Shown piece after piece: positions 5,443-5,984 of a DNA stretch of 5,984 nt. Source of the DNA: Deltaproteobacteria bacterium. GTDB taxonomy: Bacteria; UBA10199; DSSB01. The first letter of the stretch is position 1; every line of letters starts with the position of its first letter. Location: assembly GCA_021414045.1 (NCBI GenBank), contig JAIOPF010000243.1, positions 1 to 5,984 of the forward strand, given 5' to 3'. A program made the translations under genes and the position numbers. The notes below the pieces were generated by a model. It made no database searches, was not told the origin of the DNA, and saw only the letters and a list, made by a program, of their open reading frames with translations.

Positions 5443-5984
5443 ATGTCCAAAGATCTCAAGAATTCCATCCCAGCCCTCCAAGAAAAACTCGCCGCCATCC
5501 GGAGGCGTCTTTGACCTCGACCAAAAGCTGAAGCGCATTGACGAACTCGAGGCCGAATCCGGCAAGCCGGAATTCTGGAACGACTCCATCCGCGCCAAAC
5601 AATTGAGCAAAGAACTCGACGAAGCCAAGGCCACGGTGCGCTTTTTCCAGGAGAACGCGACGAAGTGCGAGGAAGCCGCCCTGATGCTCGAGCTGGCCGA
5701 GGAAGCCGGCGACGACGAATCCTGGAAAGAAACCGAGCAAAAGGTGAGCGAGGCCGAGTCAGCCCTCGAAGAGGCCGAATTTCGCGTGATGCTGGCGAAG
5801 GAAGAAGACCGCCTTTCGGCGATCCTCACTGTCAACGCCGGCGCGGGCGGCACCGAGTCCTGCGATTGGGCCGCCATGCTCACCCGCATGTATTTAAGGT
5901 ATTGCGAGAAGAACGGCTGGAGCACCCAACTGATCGATTCGACCGAGGGCGAAGGCGCCGGCTACAAGAGCGTCACGATCACGG
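5443..5984 (+). CDS. prfB: Peptide chain release factor 2 (N-terminal part, programmed +1 frameshift)
   Basis: RF2 recognises UGA and UAA in the ribosomal A site and triggers release of the finished protein. ATG 5443 has GAGGAAG (5430-5436) six bases upstream. The zero frame gives 23 residues (MSKDLKNSIPAL...RRRL) and meets TGA at 5512-5514. A +1 shift at CTT TGA C continues as DLDQKLKRIDELE in the frame starting at GAC 5513, open to the right edge. That gives about 180 residues of an expected 360 or so. The charged, helical domain 1 (about 24-120) is followed by TVNAGAGGTES (129-139), DWAAMLTRMYLR and AGYKSVTI, all typical of RF2. The stop-recognition SPF and catalytic GGQ motifs lie beyond the window. 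Regulation is by autogenous frameshifting. It follows lnt copy 2 by three bases. Confidence 0.95.
5501..5515 (+). promoter_or_regulatory. RF2 programmed +1 frameshift site
   Basis: An internal Shine-Dalgarno-like GGAGG (5501-5505) is followed after three bases (CGT) by the slippery codon CTT (5509-5511), then TGA (5512-5514) and C. This matches the known prfB recoding signal, CTT TGA C with an upstream purine-rich element at the same spacing. When RF2 is scarce, the ribosome pauses at UGA and slips from CUU to UUU, making full-length RF2. When RF2 is plentiful, termination gives a 23-residue peptide. Confidence 0.95.

Overview
The window reads as a stretch of chromosome from a Gram-negative bacterium of fairly high GC. 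It encodes apolipoprotein N-acyltransferase (Lnt) homologues and a lipoprotein precursor, both of which imply an outer membrane. The gene order, HD-family 7TM phosphohydrolase, then ybeY, then lnt, then prfB, resembles housekeeping clusters of deltaproteobacterial lineages in the broad sense. That placement is an inference from gene order and protein style, and the exact phylum cannot be read from the window.

Layout: (1) Bases 3-863 hold the C-terminal part of a PgpH/YqfF-type membrane phosphohydrolase, open at the left edge. (2) Bases 853-1323 hold ybeY, overlapping the previous gene by 11 bases. (3) Bases 1299-2702 hold a first lnt homologue, overlapping ybeY by 25 bases. Its frame is open, but about 46 residues, including the catalytic cysteine, are missing. 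(4) Bases 2699-3877 on the minus strand hold an unrecognised lipoprotein whose stop codon overlaps that of lnt copy 1. (5) Bases 3878-3971 form a short divergent intergenic gap. (6) Bases 3972-5439 hold a second, diverged lnt homologue, broken by an amber codon at codon 30 and by a deletion/frameshift near 4504-4530. Its catalytic nitrilase domain (4519-5439) is still open and complete. (7) Bases 5443-5984 hold the start of prfB (release factor 2) with the classical programmed +1 frameshift, open at the right edge.

Functionally, three genes or gene remnants belong to lipoprotein maturation: two Lnt-like acyltransferases around a lipoprotein gene. The rest are RNA and translation functions (YbeY, RF2) and cyclic-dinucleotide turnover (PgpH-like). 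The most striking point is that the two lnt copies carry complementary damage. Copy 1 keeps the membrane domain and loses the active-site cysteine. Copy 2 keeps the full Glu-Lys-Cys nitrilase domain and loses an intact membrane domain. As written, neither copy can make a complete Lnt. I see no mobile element, CRISPR array, RNA gene or defence system, and no clear sign of a wholly new system.
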